Below are positions 43,539 to 51,042 of a DNA stretch of 64,000 nucleotides, piece after piece. Source of the stretch: Desulfosoma sp. (GTDB taxonomy: Bacteria > Desulfobacterota > Syntrophobacteria > Syntrophobacterales > DSM-9756); contig JBBFKY010000001.1 of NCBI GenBank assembly GCA_037481875.1, positions 62,001 through 126,000 on the forward strand, written 5' to 3'. A program made the translations under genes and the position numbers. Numbering within the stretch: the first letter of the stretch is position 1; every line of letters begins with the position of its first letter. The notes under the pieces were generated by a model, which worked only from the letters and a program-made list of their open reading frames with translations, was not told where the DNA came from and did not search any database.

Positions 43539-44063
43539 TTAGCGTTCCAACACAATGAGTTCTTCCAAAGGTCGACGATGGGACTTTTGTTGTCGATGGG
43601 CCGGATGGCCCAAAGCGATCACCGCCATGAGCTCCAGACGGTCCGGAAGACCCAGTCTTTCTCGAACAGCTTCTTTATTCTTGAGAATTTCTCCGATCCA
43701 GACGGCTCCAAGCCCGTACGCATGAGCCGCCAACAAAAAATTCTGAATAGCCGCTCCTACGGCCTGACAGTCCTTCACATAGTCGTAGGATCCTTCCTTA
43801 TCGAGAAAAACGGGCACAAGCACCGCCGCCGCCTTCAGGGTCGCACTGTAACGAGTCAGCCCGGCGAGCTTTTCTTTCCATGCCGGATCCCAGATGAGAG
43901 CGAAACGCCACGGTTGATTGTTCAAGCCTGAAGGAGCCCAGGATGCGGCTCGCAATAATTCCAGCACCGTTTTTCGATCCACCGGAGCGTCACTGAAGTG
44001 GCGCACACTGCGCCTTTCGTAAATGGCCGTTAAAACATCGGGAAAAGAAGTATTTGTGTCCAT
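43539..44063 (-). CDS. Nitroreductase-family flavoprotein
   Basis: A 174-residue FMN enzyme from ATG 44063 (GAGGAG). IYERRSVRHFSDAPVDRKTVLELLRAASWAPSGLNNQPWRF holds the FMN phosphate Arg-Arg-Ser and the Ala-Pro-Ser-Gly-x-Asn-x-Gln-Pro-Trp motif. DCQAVGAAIQNFLLAAHAYGLGAVWIG is the second conserved block, and LMAVIALGHP the third. It reduces nitro, quinone or flavin substrates with NAD(P)H; the specific substrate is unknown. It is 86 nt upstream of the MBL gene on the same strand. Confidence 0.92.
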   Translation of the reverse strand: MDTNTSFPDVLTAIYERRSVRHFSDAPVDRKTVLELLRAASWAPSGLNNQPWRFALIWDPAWKEKLAGLTRYSATLKAAAVLVPVFLDKEGSYDYVKDCQAVGAAIQNFLLAAHAYGLGAVWIGEILKNKEAVRERLGLPDRLELMAVIALGHPAHRQQKSHRRPLEELIVLER

Positions 44064-44234
44064 GAAAACTCCTCGATGCCTTTGATGCCTTGAATCATGC
44101 CGACTTAATGGCTTGCGTTTTCCATAACGAGGCATCAATATATTCGCACTGTACGGGAAGGGTCAAGGAAAGCTCAGAGCATTCTTCATGGATTTGTAGC
44201 CCGGCGTTCTATGGCTCGGCAGTAAGGAGGAACG

Positions 44235-44564
44235 GTGGCGTTTTCCGTAACATGGGAACAGGACGGAACGGGTCGGATTGTTTTGGACGGAATCTTGGAT
44301 CGAGATACGGTGCCGGAAGTGCGTCGCCGCCTTTTTCGAGCCGTTTTAAGTAAGCGTCCCAGGCGTCTTTTCTTGAATCTTTCTACCGTCGAACGCATGG
44401 ATACAGCCGGGTTGGCGCTTCTTGTGGAATTAAGAAATGCAGCCACACGGCAGGGAGGAGCATTTTACTTGGAAGAGGTCCCTGAAAGTGTTCAAAGGCT
44501 CATCGGCTTGGCTCGATTGGAAAACCTTCTGGCGTCACCGAACCAAGGACCTTCAGGACAATAA
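44235..44564 (+). CDS. STAS-domain protein, MlaB-like
   Basis: A 109-residue protein beginning at a GTG after AAGGAGG. It is a single STAS domain: GTGRIVLDGILDRDTVPEVRRRLF, then LFLNLSTVERMDTAGLALLVELRNAATRQGG (the conserved Asp-Thr-Ala-Gly with a Thr where anti-sigma antagonists are phosphorylated), then VQRLIGLARLE. Placed directly before the ABC ATPase and permease of an Mla transporter, with 2 nt between them, it fits MlaB, the cytoplasmic stabiliser of the MlaFE core, better than a sigma-factor antagonist. Confidence 0.82.
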   Translation: MAFSVTWEQDGTGRIVLDGILDRDTVPEVRRRLFRAVLSKRPRRLFLNLSTVERMDTAGLALLVELRNAATRQGGAFYLEEVPESVQRLIGLARLENLLASPNQGPSGQ

Positions 44565-44566
44565 GG

Positions 44567-45394
44567 ATGGCACAGGGCGACACAGGTCTTACCGATTCCA
44601 TCATTCAAGTTCGAAACCTCAGCAGCAGCTATGGCGGCCGCAGCGTGCTTCATGAGGTCAGTTTCAGTATTCCCAAGGGCAAAGTGACGGTCATTATGGG
44701 AGTGAGCGGCTGTGGCAAAAGCACGCTCCTGCGCCACCTTATCGGCCTTAAACCTTCTTCTCCTGAATCTCTTTTCGTGGATGGCGCCGATGCAGGCCTT
44801 TTCACCCCCGCTCAGTGGAACGCATACCGAAAGCGCATCGGGGTCCTGTTTCAAGGGGGTGCCTTGTTCAGTTCCCTGTCGGTCCGGGACAATTTGGCGG
44901 TGCCTCTGCGCGTGCACACACGGCTTGCCGAAAGCACCATTCGCATCATTACGGACATAAAACTGCACCAGGTAGGGCTCACGGAGTTCGGCGAGTTTAT
45001 GCCGTCCCAATTGAGTGGAGGTATGCGCAAGCGTGCCGGGTTGGCTCGAGCCATGGTTATGGACCCGGAGATTCTTTTCGTGGATGAACCCTCGTCGGGT
45101 TTGGATCCCATCACGGCGGCGGGGCTGGATGATCTTCTGGTGGAGCTTAAACATGCCATGGGCATGACCCTGGTGGTGGTCACCCATGAATTGGAAAGCG
45201 CCTTTCGCATTGCCGACCAGATCGTGGTGATGGATGCCGGAAAAGTCTTGGTGGCTGGAACTCCCGAGGCGGTTCGGTCCAGTGAGGATATTCGAGTGCG
45301 CCAGTTTTTGGAACGACGTCCCGATGCAAGGGCCGTGGATCAGGAACGCTATGAGAAGAGACTGGCGACCATGGGCGCCAAAAAGAGGGCATAG
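44567..45394 (+). CDS. mlaF: Mla-type ABC transporter ATP-binding protein
   Basis: A 275-residue ATPase. Walker A GVSGCGKST (45-53), FQGGALFSSLSVRDN (Q loop), LSGGMRKRAGLARAM (signature), LFVDEPSSGLDPI (Walker B) and VVVTHELES (switch His) are intact. The Gly-Gly-Ala-Leu-Phe-Ser-Ser-Leu-Ser-Val Q-loop and the Gly-Gly-Met-Arg-Lys-Arg signature are those of the MlaF/MkL family of lipid transporters. It powers phospholipid traffic between outer and inner membranes. It lies 9 nt from the permease gene. Confidence 0.95.
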   Translation: MAQGDTGLTDSIIQVRNLSSSYGGRSVLHEVSFSIPKGKVTVIMGVSGCGKSTLLRHLIGLKPSSPESLFVDGADAGLFTPAQWNAYRKRIGVLFQGGALFSSLSVRDNLAVPLRVHTRLAESTIRIITDIKLHQVGLTEFGEFMPSQLSGGMRKRAGLARAMVMDPEILFVDEPSSGLDPITAAGLDDLLVELKHAMGMTLVVVTHELESAFRIADQIVVMDAGKVLVAGTPEAVRSSEDIRVRQFLERRPDARAVDQERYEKRLATMGAKKRA

Positions 45395-45403
45395 GAGTCG
45401 AAC

Positions 45404-46198
45404 GTGTCCCAGGTGATTTATTTTCTTGATCAATTAGGCCGATGGGGTTTGAATCATGCTCAAAAGACAGGCCGTGCCGGTCTTTTTCTCTTTGACGCGC
45501 TGCGAGGTGTTTTTCGTCCCCCCCAGAAATTTCATAGCATCGTCCGTCATGTGTATTTCATCGGAACCAAATCCTTTTTCGTGATCGGGTTTACCGCGGC
45601 CTTTACGGGAATGGTTCTGGGACTGCAGGGCTATTACACTCTGTCCAAATTCGGTTCCGAAGGACTTTTGGGAGCAGCCGTGGCCTTGAGCCTCATTCGG
45701 GAATTGGGTCCGGTTCTTTCCGCTCTGATGGTGACCGGACGGGCTGGATCGGCCATTTGCGCCGAAATTGGTATCATGCGTATTGAGGAGCAGATCGACG
45801 CTCTGGAGTGCATGGCCATTGATCCTCATGCCTATTTGGTGTCTCCGCGTTTTGTCGCTTCACTCATAGCGCTGCCTTTGCTGACCGCGTTCTTTGATGT
45901 CGTGGGTATTATCGGCGGTTACTTGGTGGGGGTTTCCCTTTTGGGGGTGAATCCCGGAGCCTACCTGGATGGGATGCAAAAGTCTGTGGAATGGGTGGAT
46001 GTGTCCATGGGCATCGTTAAATCCTTTCTTTTTGCGGTGCTTTTCATATGGGTTTGCACCTATAAGGGATTTTACGCCGGCGTGGATGAGGGACGTTTCG
46101 GCCCCGAAGATGTGAGCCGGGCCACGACAGACGCGGTGGTCATTTCTTCTGTAGCCATTTTGGTGAGTGATTACGTCGCTACATCTTTGCTGCTTTAG
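45404..46198 (+). CDS. mlaE: Mla-type ABC transporter permease
   Basis: A 264-residue permease beginning at GTG 45404 (AGGAG, good spacing). Five to six membrane helices; GFTAAFTGMVLGLQGYYTL, then LSLIRELGPVLSALMVTGRAGSAICAEIGIMRIEEQIDALECMAIDP is the diagnostic MlaE domain. VDVSMGIVKSFLFAVLFIWVCTYKGFYAG and a helical C-terminus follow. It forms the inner-membrane channel with MlaF. The gap to MlaD is 119 nt. Confidence 0.95.
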   Translation: MSQVIYFLDQLGRWGLNHAQKTGRAGLFLFDALRGVFRPPQKFHSIVRHVYFIGTKSFFVIGFTAAFTGMVLGLQGYYTLSKFGSEGLLGAAVALSLIRELGPVLSALMVTGRAGSAICAEIGIMRIEEQIDALECMAIDPHAYLVSPRFVASLIALPLLTAFFDVVGIIGGYLVGVSLLGVNPGAYLDGMQKSVEWVDVSMGIVKSFLFAVLFIWVCTYKGFYAGVDEGRFGPEDVSRATTDAVVISSVAILVSDYVATSLLL

Positions 46199-46317
46199 CC
46201 ATCTCAAAAAGGGCATGAGGAGCGGCCGGCGGGAAAGATCGAGACTTTTTGTGCAGAGGTGAACACCAAGGTAAAAATCGTCAAGAGATGCGCTGAATAG
46301 ACTTGGGAGAAGTGCTG

Positions 46318-46773
46318 ATGAATCGCCAATCGTGGACCGTGGAGACAGGCGTAGGGCTCTTTATTCTTATCGGTTTGGTCTGTGTCGCCTATTTATCGTT
46401 TAACCTGGGAGATGTGCGTCTTTGGGGAGGGGGGGACTACACCGTCTATGCGCGCTTTTCCAATGTCTCAGGCCTGAAAAAGAAGGCTGCTGTAACCATG
46501 GCCGGTGTGGAAATCGGTCGTGTGGAAGATATTAAGCTTCAAGACGGGGCCGCCGTGGTGACGCTGCGCATTCAAAGGGATGTGCAATTGGAAGAGGACG
46601 TCATTGCCAGCATCAAAACCATGGGCATTATCGGGGATAAGTACATTGCTGTTTCCGCAGGGGCCTCCGACGAAGTCATTCACCCCTACGGGTGGATTCG
46701 AGAAACACAACCGCCTTTAGATGTGGAGGAGTTGGTGGGCAAATTCGTTTTCGGCACCATGGATAAAAAGTGA
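46318..46773 (+). CDS. mlaD: Mla-type MCE-domain protein
   Basis: A 151-residue protein with one N-terminal membrane helix (about 9-29). The MCE domain follows: YTVYARFSNVSGLKKKAAVTMAGVEIGRVEDIKLQDGAAVVTLRIQRDVQLEEDVIASIKTMGIIGDKYIAVSAG, the canonical GVxVGxV and gly-rich elements. It should form the periplasmic hexameric ring on MlaFE. ATG 46318 follows GGGAGAAG; an earlier TTG at 46303 is unlikely. No MlaC periplasmic carrier gene follows; the operon ends at the terminator 46781-46811. Confidence 0.95.
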   Translation: MNRQSWTVETGVGLFILIGLVCVAYLSFNLGDVRLWGGGDYTVYARFSNVSGLKKKAAVTMAGVEIGRVEDIKLQDGAAVVTLRIQRDVQLEEDVIASIKTMGIIGDKYIAVSAGASDEVIHPYGWIRETQPPLDVEELVGKFVFGTMDKK

Positions 46774-46780
46774 TTCAGAG

Positions 46781-46811
46781 AAAAAAGCCGGCACGCAGCG
46801 CCGGCTTTTTT
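46781..46811. terminator. Bidirectional Rho-independent terminator
   Basis: AAAAAAGCCGGC (46781-46792) and GCCGGCTTTTTT (46800-46811) form a perfect 12-bp inverted repeat over a 7-base loop, with A/T tracts on both sides. It stands between the convergent mlaD and Lpp-like genes and should stop transcription in both directions. Confidence 0.95.
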
Positions 46812-46841
46812 CTTTGTAGGAAACGGATAAATACAGCGTTG

Positions 46842-47102
46842 TTACTTCTTCATGTGTTTCATGAAAATCGATTCGCACTTGTTGGCCATCTTTTCTGCGC
46901 GATCGGCGGCCGCTTCGGCGCGACGAGCGGCGTTTTCACAGGCCTGAACATTGCCGACTTGCGCCTTTTCCAAGGCATCCAGTCTTTGCATCATCTGGTC
47001 CTGTTGCGCCTGAAGCTGCTTGACGGCGCTTTGGCTGGCGCAGCCACCAAGAACCGATGTGCACAATGCGAGAACAAAGACAACCGCTAGGACCCTTTTC
47101 AT
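46842..47102 (-). CDS. Lpp-like small lipoprotein
   Basis: An 86-residue lipoprotein: signal peptide with lipobox Val-Leu-Gly-Gly-Cys (Cys at 21), then a helix of heptads (VKQLQAQQDQMMQRLDALEKAQ) and an Ala/Glu/Arg zipper (ENAARRAEAAADRAEKMANKCESIF) ending in Lys-Lys. Length and layout match the Lpp/OprI alanine-zipper lipoproteins of outer membranes. The C-terminal Lys could serve peptidoglycan linkage, which would fit the L,D-transpeptidase encoded just upstream. GGAGGAAAG precedes the ATG. Confidence 0.85.
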   Translation of the reverse strand: MKRVLAVVFVLALCTSVLGGCASQSAVKQLQAQQDQMMQRLDALEKAQVGNVQACENAARRAEAAADRAEKMANKCESIFMKHMKK

Positions 47103-47171
47103 GACTCTTTCCTCCTGTTAAGTATGTTGGAACACCCAAAACCAACTCCTCGCACTCTCCAGCGCTGAATT

Positions 47172-48194
47172 CTAGAAGGCGTTTCTGCCGAAATCAAGGG
47201 GATTTTTGCTGCTGCGTAAGTCTTCCACCAAAATGGTGAAAATCGGAGGTTCCAGTGTACTCACGTCCGTAGGGACTCCGTTTTGAAGACGCACGGCCAA
47301 AGCGAATCGCCTCCGATCCACTTTGGAAGCCCATGGGGAGCGATCCAATTTTTCCATGGCATAGCGTTGGTAGTCGGGGATTTTTTTATAAACATCCGGA
47401 TGGGCTTCCACGTAAACACGACCGTTTTTGATTCCAAGTTTTACAGGTTCATAAATAATTTCTAAACGAGTGCCCACGGCCACCTGAGGGTAGAGAATAC
47501 GGATGTGCTCCGGATAGCACCGAATACAGCCGTGACTCACGAGCCGTCCCACGCCCCAGGGCATATGAGTTCCATGAATGCCGTAAGGGCCTATGGACAA
47601 TTTCATCATGTATTCTCCAAGGGGATTTTCCGGTCCGGGCGGCATCACTTTCATTCCGTATTTGGCTTGCAAGGATTCCGGTATATACCACGCAGGGTTG
47701 GGTCTCTTTTCCGCAATATAGCCTTCCTTGATGGGTGTTTCCCATCCTTCATCGCCGATACCGATGGGATAGGTCTGGACGGTTTTGGAGCTTTTGTCAA
47801 AGAAGTAGAGTCGCAGTTCGGGAATGTTGATGACCAAGGCTTCCAGCCGAGTGGGAGGAAGCACCCAGAGAGTGGGAATCATGAGTCTCGTTTGTTTTGG
47901 TGGAAGCCAAGGATCCATGAGGGGATAGAGCAGAGCCATTTCATTGTAGCCCAAGCCGTGGGCTCGAGCGATGTCCAAAAGGGATTCCCCTTGTTTGACC
48001 AAATGAAGGCGTGGTTTCCCTACGACAGTTTCCGATTCAAAATTGTAAGGGTACTTGATCACTTGAGCCGTATACTTGGTTCCGTCTGCAAAGGTCACCA
48101 CCGGAAAGACCTGAGTCAGAAGAAAGATGCCGACCGTGAGCATCCACAGCCTTTGAAATTGTTTCAGGAATCCCAGGTGTTTTAAGGAATTCAT
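47172..48194 (-). CDS. L,D-transpeptidase with LysM domain (ErfK/YkuD family)
   Basis: A 340-residue periplasmic enzyme. Signal peptide about 1-36; LysM domain about 62-108 (RLHLVKQGESLLDIARAHGLGYNEMALLYP, then PKQTRLMIP). The YkuD catalytic domain (about 118-250) has IHGTH (206-210) and Cys223 in LVSHGCIRCYPEHI. It cross-links peptidoglycan or attaches lipoproteins to it. The neighbouring Lpp-like lipoprotein with C-terminal Lys is a plausible partner. The C-terminal 80 residues form a basic extension common in ErfK-type proteins. Confidence 0.95.
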   Translation of the reverse strand: MNSLKHLGFLKQFQRLWMLTVGIFLLTQVFPVVTFADGTKYTAQVIKYPYNFESETVVGKPRLHLVKQGESLLDIARAHGLGYNEMALLYPLMDPWLPPKQTRLMIPTLWVLPPTRLEALVINIPELRLYFFDKSSKTVQTYPIGIGDEGWETPIKEGYIAEKRPNPAWYIPESLQAKYGMKVMPPGPENPLGEYMMKLSIGPYGIHGTHMPWGVGRLVSHGCIRCYPEHIRILYPQVAVGTRLEIIYEPVKLGIKNGRVYVEAHPDVYKKIPDYQRYAMEKLDRSPWASKVDRRRFALAVRLQNGVPTDVSTLEPPIFTILVEDLRSSKNPLDFGRNAF

Positions 48195-48268
48195 GGCGTC
48201 TCAACATCCTCTTTGGCATCGGAAGTTTGAAACCCTGCGGACATATCGATCCGCTCCCATAAACGAAC

Positions 48269-49009
48269 TTACGGAAATCTGCAAGGAAAAGACGTGTCTT
48301 TCCCTCCTTTTAGAAAAAAAAGAACATCGTTTCGACGAATGGATTTTTTATCCAATAACGTCCATAAAATAGGCACACGTGCGTTTTCATGCCAGGTGGT
48401 TTGAAGGATTCTCCTTTCCGTGACGATCCAGTGAAGGGGGGCATCGTTGGATTTCATGGGTATGGTTTCCAGAACACGGGTGTCGGGGGCGACTCCCACC
48501 ACAACCGTGCCGGCATGAAGCCATTCCAGAGCACCCAAACATGCCACCTGTAAATCCATCAGTCCCGATCCGTCTCCGAGGCGGCCACCGTCATGGGACG
48601 CCGCAAGACAGGGCATGACCACAACATCCAATCGGACTTTTTCTCCTAGGCGATAACGAACGTTGCGAGCCCATGGATTGGGCGATCGAAAGGAAGCGGC
48701 GGCGCCTCTTTGAGGGCGAGGAATCTTTTGGGGATTCACAAGATAAAAGCCCTGATGCATTTTGGGAGAGGAAAAGATCAGGTTTTTTCCGTCCAAAAGG
48801 ATATTCAAGGCGGTCTGTCGAAAGAAAGCCGTAGGCGGTACGAGAATGCAGGAAGCCTTTTGATAGACCGTCCATCGGCGCAGTCTTTCGGCGATCTTGC
48901 CTGAACTGGAGTCCAAAAAGGTGTTGAAAATCGACGTTTCCGTCTCGGACTGCAAACGTGCTCGAAGAGCGTTCTTCAAAGCCGAGATCTCTTGATCGTC
49001 CACGGGCAT
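48269..49009 (-). CDS. 5-formyltetrahydrofolate cyclo-ligase-like protein
   Basis: A 246-residue protein with the MTHFS fold order: helical N-terminus ISALKNALRARLQ, ASCILVPPTAFFRQTALNILLDGKNLIFSSPKM (ATP/folate region), then LDVVVMPCLAASHDGGRLGDGSGLMD (the ligase hallmark Gly-x-Arg-Leu-Gly-x-Gly) and VVVGVAPDTRVLETIPMKSNDAPLHWIVTERRIL. The usual Tyr-Asp-Arg after the hallmark is replaced by Leu-Met-Asp, and length exceeds the norm of about 190. It may be a diverged folate enzyme of the group found in methylotroph-like C1 metabolism. Divergent from the aldolase gene. Confidence 0.72.
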   Translation of the reverse strand: MPVDDQEISALKNALRARLQSETETSIFNTFLDSSSGKIAERLRRWTVYQKASCILVPPTAFFRQTALNILLDGKNLIFSSPKMHQGFYLVNPQKIPRPQRGAAASFRSPNPWARNVRYRLGEKVRLDVVVMPCLAASHDGGRLGDGSGLMDLQVACLGALEWLHAGTVVVGVAPDTRVLETIPMKSNDAPLHWIVTERRILQTTWHENARVPILWTLLDKKSIRRNDVLFFLKGGKDTSFPCRFP

Positions 49010-49030
49010 TCAGTCTCCTTTCGGCAAAAC

Positions 49031-49059
49031 TTGCGCTTTTTTCGAGGATTATCTATAGA
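49031..49059 (+). promoter_or_regulatory. Possible sigma-70-type promoter of the aldolase gene
   Basis: TTGCGC at 49031 and TATAGA at 49054 are spaced by exactly 17 bases, 47 nt before the aldolase ATG. The -35 matches consensus at only three positions and the -10 at four, so this is tentative. Confidence 0.35.
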
Positions 49060-49105
49060 GGAAACAACCTTCTTGAGACAACTTACGAGAAAAGGAGCAT
49101 CCCCT

Positions 49106-50236
49106 ATGGCATGGAAAGATTATCGCCCTGAAAACGTCAAGAAACGATTCCCTCACTCCATCGTGCCTCTAGTGAACGGCAAGGCATTGCTTCGAGCCGC
49201 CAAAAAACACAAGGGCATGATCATGGCCACCAACATTCGCTGTCGTCTGCCGGTGGAAGGCATCATTCGGGCTTCCATGGCGACTCAGGCACCGGTCATG
49301 TACGAAATCGCCAAATCGGAACTGACCTACACCGAATTCACTCCCGCTTCCTTTGTGGACTTCATCGTCAAGGAAAATGAAAGACTGGGCAATACCCAGG
49401 TACCCTTTGCCGTTCACGGGGACCATATCACCGTGAAGAAAATGGAAGACAAGGATTCCGTTCGCGACCTTATCGCCGCCGAGATGGAAGCGGGTTACAC
49501 GTCTTTTGCCATTGATGCTTCCCATATGGAAAACGAAAAGAACCTGGAGGCCACCACTGAATTGGCTCGGCCAATCATCGAGGCGGGCTTGAGTCTGGAA
49601 GTGGAATTGGGAGAAATCGGCGCCAAAAGCGGCAGTGCCGAAGGATTTACACGTCCCGATGAGGCCGAGTGGTTCATCAGCAATTTGGTGAAAAACGGAG
49701 TCCATCCGGATCTTTTGGCCATCAATAACGGTTCTATTCACGGCACCTATTTCGGAACGGCTCAGGAAGGCATTCAGCTGGATCTTACCCTGGAGATCTG
49801 GAACGCCATTCAACCCTGGGACGTGGATATCGCTCAACATGGCATCACAGGCACATCGCTGGAAAAGATCACTTCCTTTATCAACTACGGTATCCGTAAA
49901 GGCAATGTGGGAACACTCTGGCAAAACGTATCCTTTGGTTTTGCCATGAATCAGAACGGGAACGCCATCACCACGCCGGAAAAAGGCTACGTGAAACGCC
50001 CGTATCGGGGCATTCCTGATGAGCTTTGGCAGGAAATGTGGGCTTGGGCTGTGGAGACGGGAAATGTCGGCGGAAACATCAAGAACGCCAACAAGGTGTT
50101 CGCGGCCAAGCTCAACGCCATTCCTGCCGAGTACAAGGAACGCATCACAGCGCATGCCTACGAAGAAGCCGTACGCCTTTTCGAAGCCACCCATTCCATA
50201 GGGTTGGCCGACGCCGTGTGGAAAGAACTGGCATGA
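49106..50236 (+). CDS. Class II (metal-dependent) fructose-bisphosphate aldolase family
   Basis: A 376-residue TIM-barrel aldolase from ATG 49106 (AAAAGGAG). VPFAVHGDHITVKK carries Asp106 and the zinc-binding His107; LEVELGEIGAKSG, NNGSIHGTYF and DIAQHGITGTSLEKI supply the other zinc and phosphate-binding residues. This long-form class II protein, with the N-terminal ENVKKRFPHSIVPLVNGKALLRAAKK, is the version found in Desulfobacterota and Chloroflexi. It works in glycolysis/gluconeogenesis. It is a single plus-strand gene between divergent and convergent neighbours. Confidence 0.92.
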   Translation: MAWKDYRPENVKKRFPHSIVPLVNGKALLRAAKKHKGMIMATNIRCRLPVEGIIRASMATQAPVMYEIAKSELTYTEFTPASFVDFIVKENERLGNTQVPFAVHGDHITVKKMEDKDSVRDLIAAEMEAGYTSFAIDASHMENEKNLEATTELARPIIEAGLSLEVELGEIGAKSGSAEGFTRPDEAEWFISNLVKNGVHPDLLAINNGSIHGTYFGTAQEGIQLDLTLEIWNAIQPWDVDIAQHGITGTSLEKITSFINYGIRKGNVGTLWQNVSFGFAMNQNGNAITTPEKGYVKRPYRGIPDELWQEMWAWAVETGNVGGNIKNANKVFAAKLNAIPAEYKERITAHAYEEAVRLFEATHSIGLADAVWKELA

Positions 50237-50240
50237 GTAC

Positions 50241-50355
50241 GTAAAGTCGTGAAGTCGTGAAATCGCGGTACCTTTTCCCCCACTCACAAATCACAATTTA
50301 CGACTTCACGATTTACCAATCACCATTGACGATTTACGGTTCACGATTTCACGAG
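50241..50355. repeat. GTGAAGTCGTGAAATCG repeat cluster overlapping the sulfotransferase stop
   Basis: Between the convergent aldolase and sulfotransferase genes, GTAAAGTCGTGAAGTCGTGA (50241 onward) is an inverted copy of TTTACGACTTCACGATTT (50298-50315), with further CACGATTT units at 50331-50350. The last units overlap the sulfotransferase 3' end, so its final residues Leu-Val-Lys-Ser and stop are repeat-encoded. A long hairpin is possible. Confidence 0.7.
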
Positions 50356-51009
50356 ATCGTCAAAGTGGTAGCCGAAAAGTTCGATGTCCTTTTGGAAGTG
50401 TCGAGCGACTAGCTCGGCTGTTTCGTCCGTGTAATAAGCCCTGTAATCTCGTCGGTCTGCAGCTCTTCGTTTATGAGGTAGACGAGGGGTTTGAATGCCG
50501 ATTCTTTGACAGGCTTCATGAAAATCTTGCTCGAAGCGTTCGTAGCGTCCCACAAAATCCACGATAAGACTTCCGTCCAGATCCACGAGATAATCCGACT
50601 GACGTTCAATGGACACGTCAAAATGGAAAACATAAGGCCGATCCGGGTCCAATTTGTACTTAAGAAAGTCCTCGAAAGTGCTGAATCCTTGCATCAAGTG
50701 GGGGCGTTCCCGTCGAATATGGTGAAAGGAGCTGACCTGCAAGTCCCAAGGATTTCGAACGAAGGCGAACTTAAAAAGGCTGTCGAAAAATTCACGGGGA
50801 AGCATTTCCTTGGCGGCGATGGCCTTGGCGTGTCGTGGCAGTTTGCAGGCCAATCGATGCCCGAACAGAGCGCTTAACCGGCTGCAAAGGGAAAGGGGAA
50901 TTCGGTAAGGGTCCCGCCATTTATAGCCCCGCAAGGCCACGCGAATGCTGGTACCTCCCGTTTTGGGAATGTGCACGAAGAGAAACTTGTATTTCGGCGA
51001 AAGCAACAA
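50341..51009 (-). CDS. PAPS-dependent carbohydrate sulfotransferase-like protein
   Basis: A 222-residue enzyme. FLFVHIPKTGGTSIR (10-23) is the 5'-phosphosulfate-binding loop of the heparan-sulfate 2-O/Stf0-like family, and FAFVRNPWDLQVSSF (81-95) the 3'-phosphate-binding motif. GRYERFEQDFHEACQRIGI and RDYRAYYTDETAELVARHFQKDIELFGY complete the family tail. It should transfer sulfate from PAPS to a sugar hydroxyl of the LPS. Start is a TTG at 51009 after AAGGAG. The extreme C-terminus is encoded in repeat DNA. It is the last gene of the LPS operon. Confidence 0.88.
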   Translation of the reverse strand: MLLSPKYKFLFVHIPKTGGTSIRVALRGYKWRDPYRIPLSLCSRLSALFGHRLACKLPRHAKAIAAKEMLPREFFDSLFKFAFVRNPWDLQVSSFHHIRRERPHLMQGFSTFEDFLKYKLDPDRPYVFHFDVSIERQSDYLVDLDGSLIVDFVGRYERFEQDFHEACQRIGIQTPRLPHKRRAADRRDYRAYYTDETAELVARHFQKDIELFGYHFDDLVKS

Positions 51010-51042
51010 GGGTGAACTTCTCCTTTTTTTATCGCTGAGAAA

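Noticed and set aside
44492-45433. Minus-strand 313-residue frame opposite mlaF
   Set aside because: Exact antisense of a gene with all ABC ATPase motifs; composition is shadow-like.
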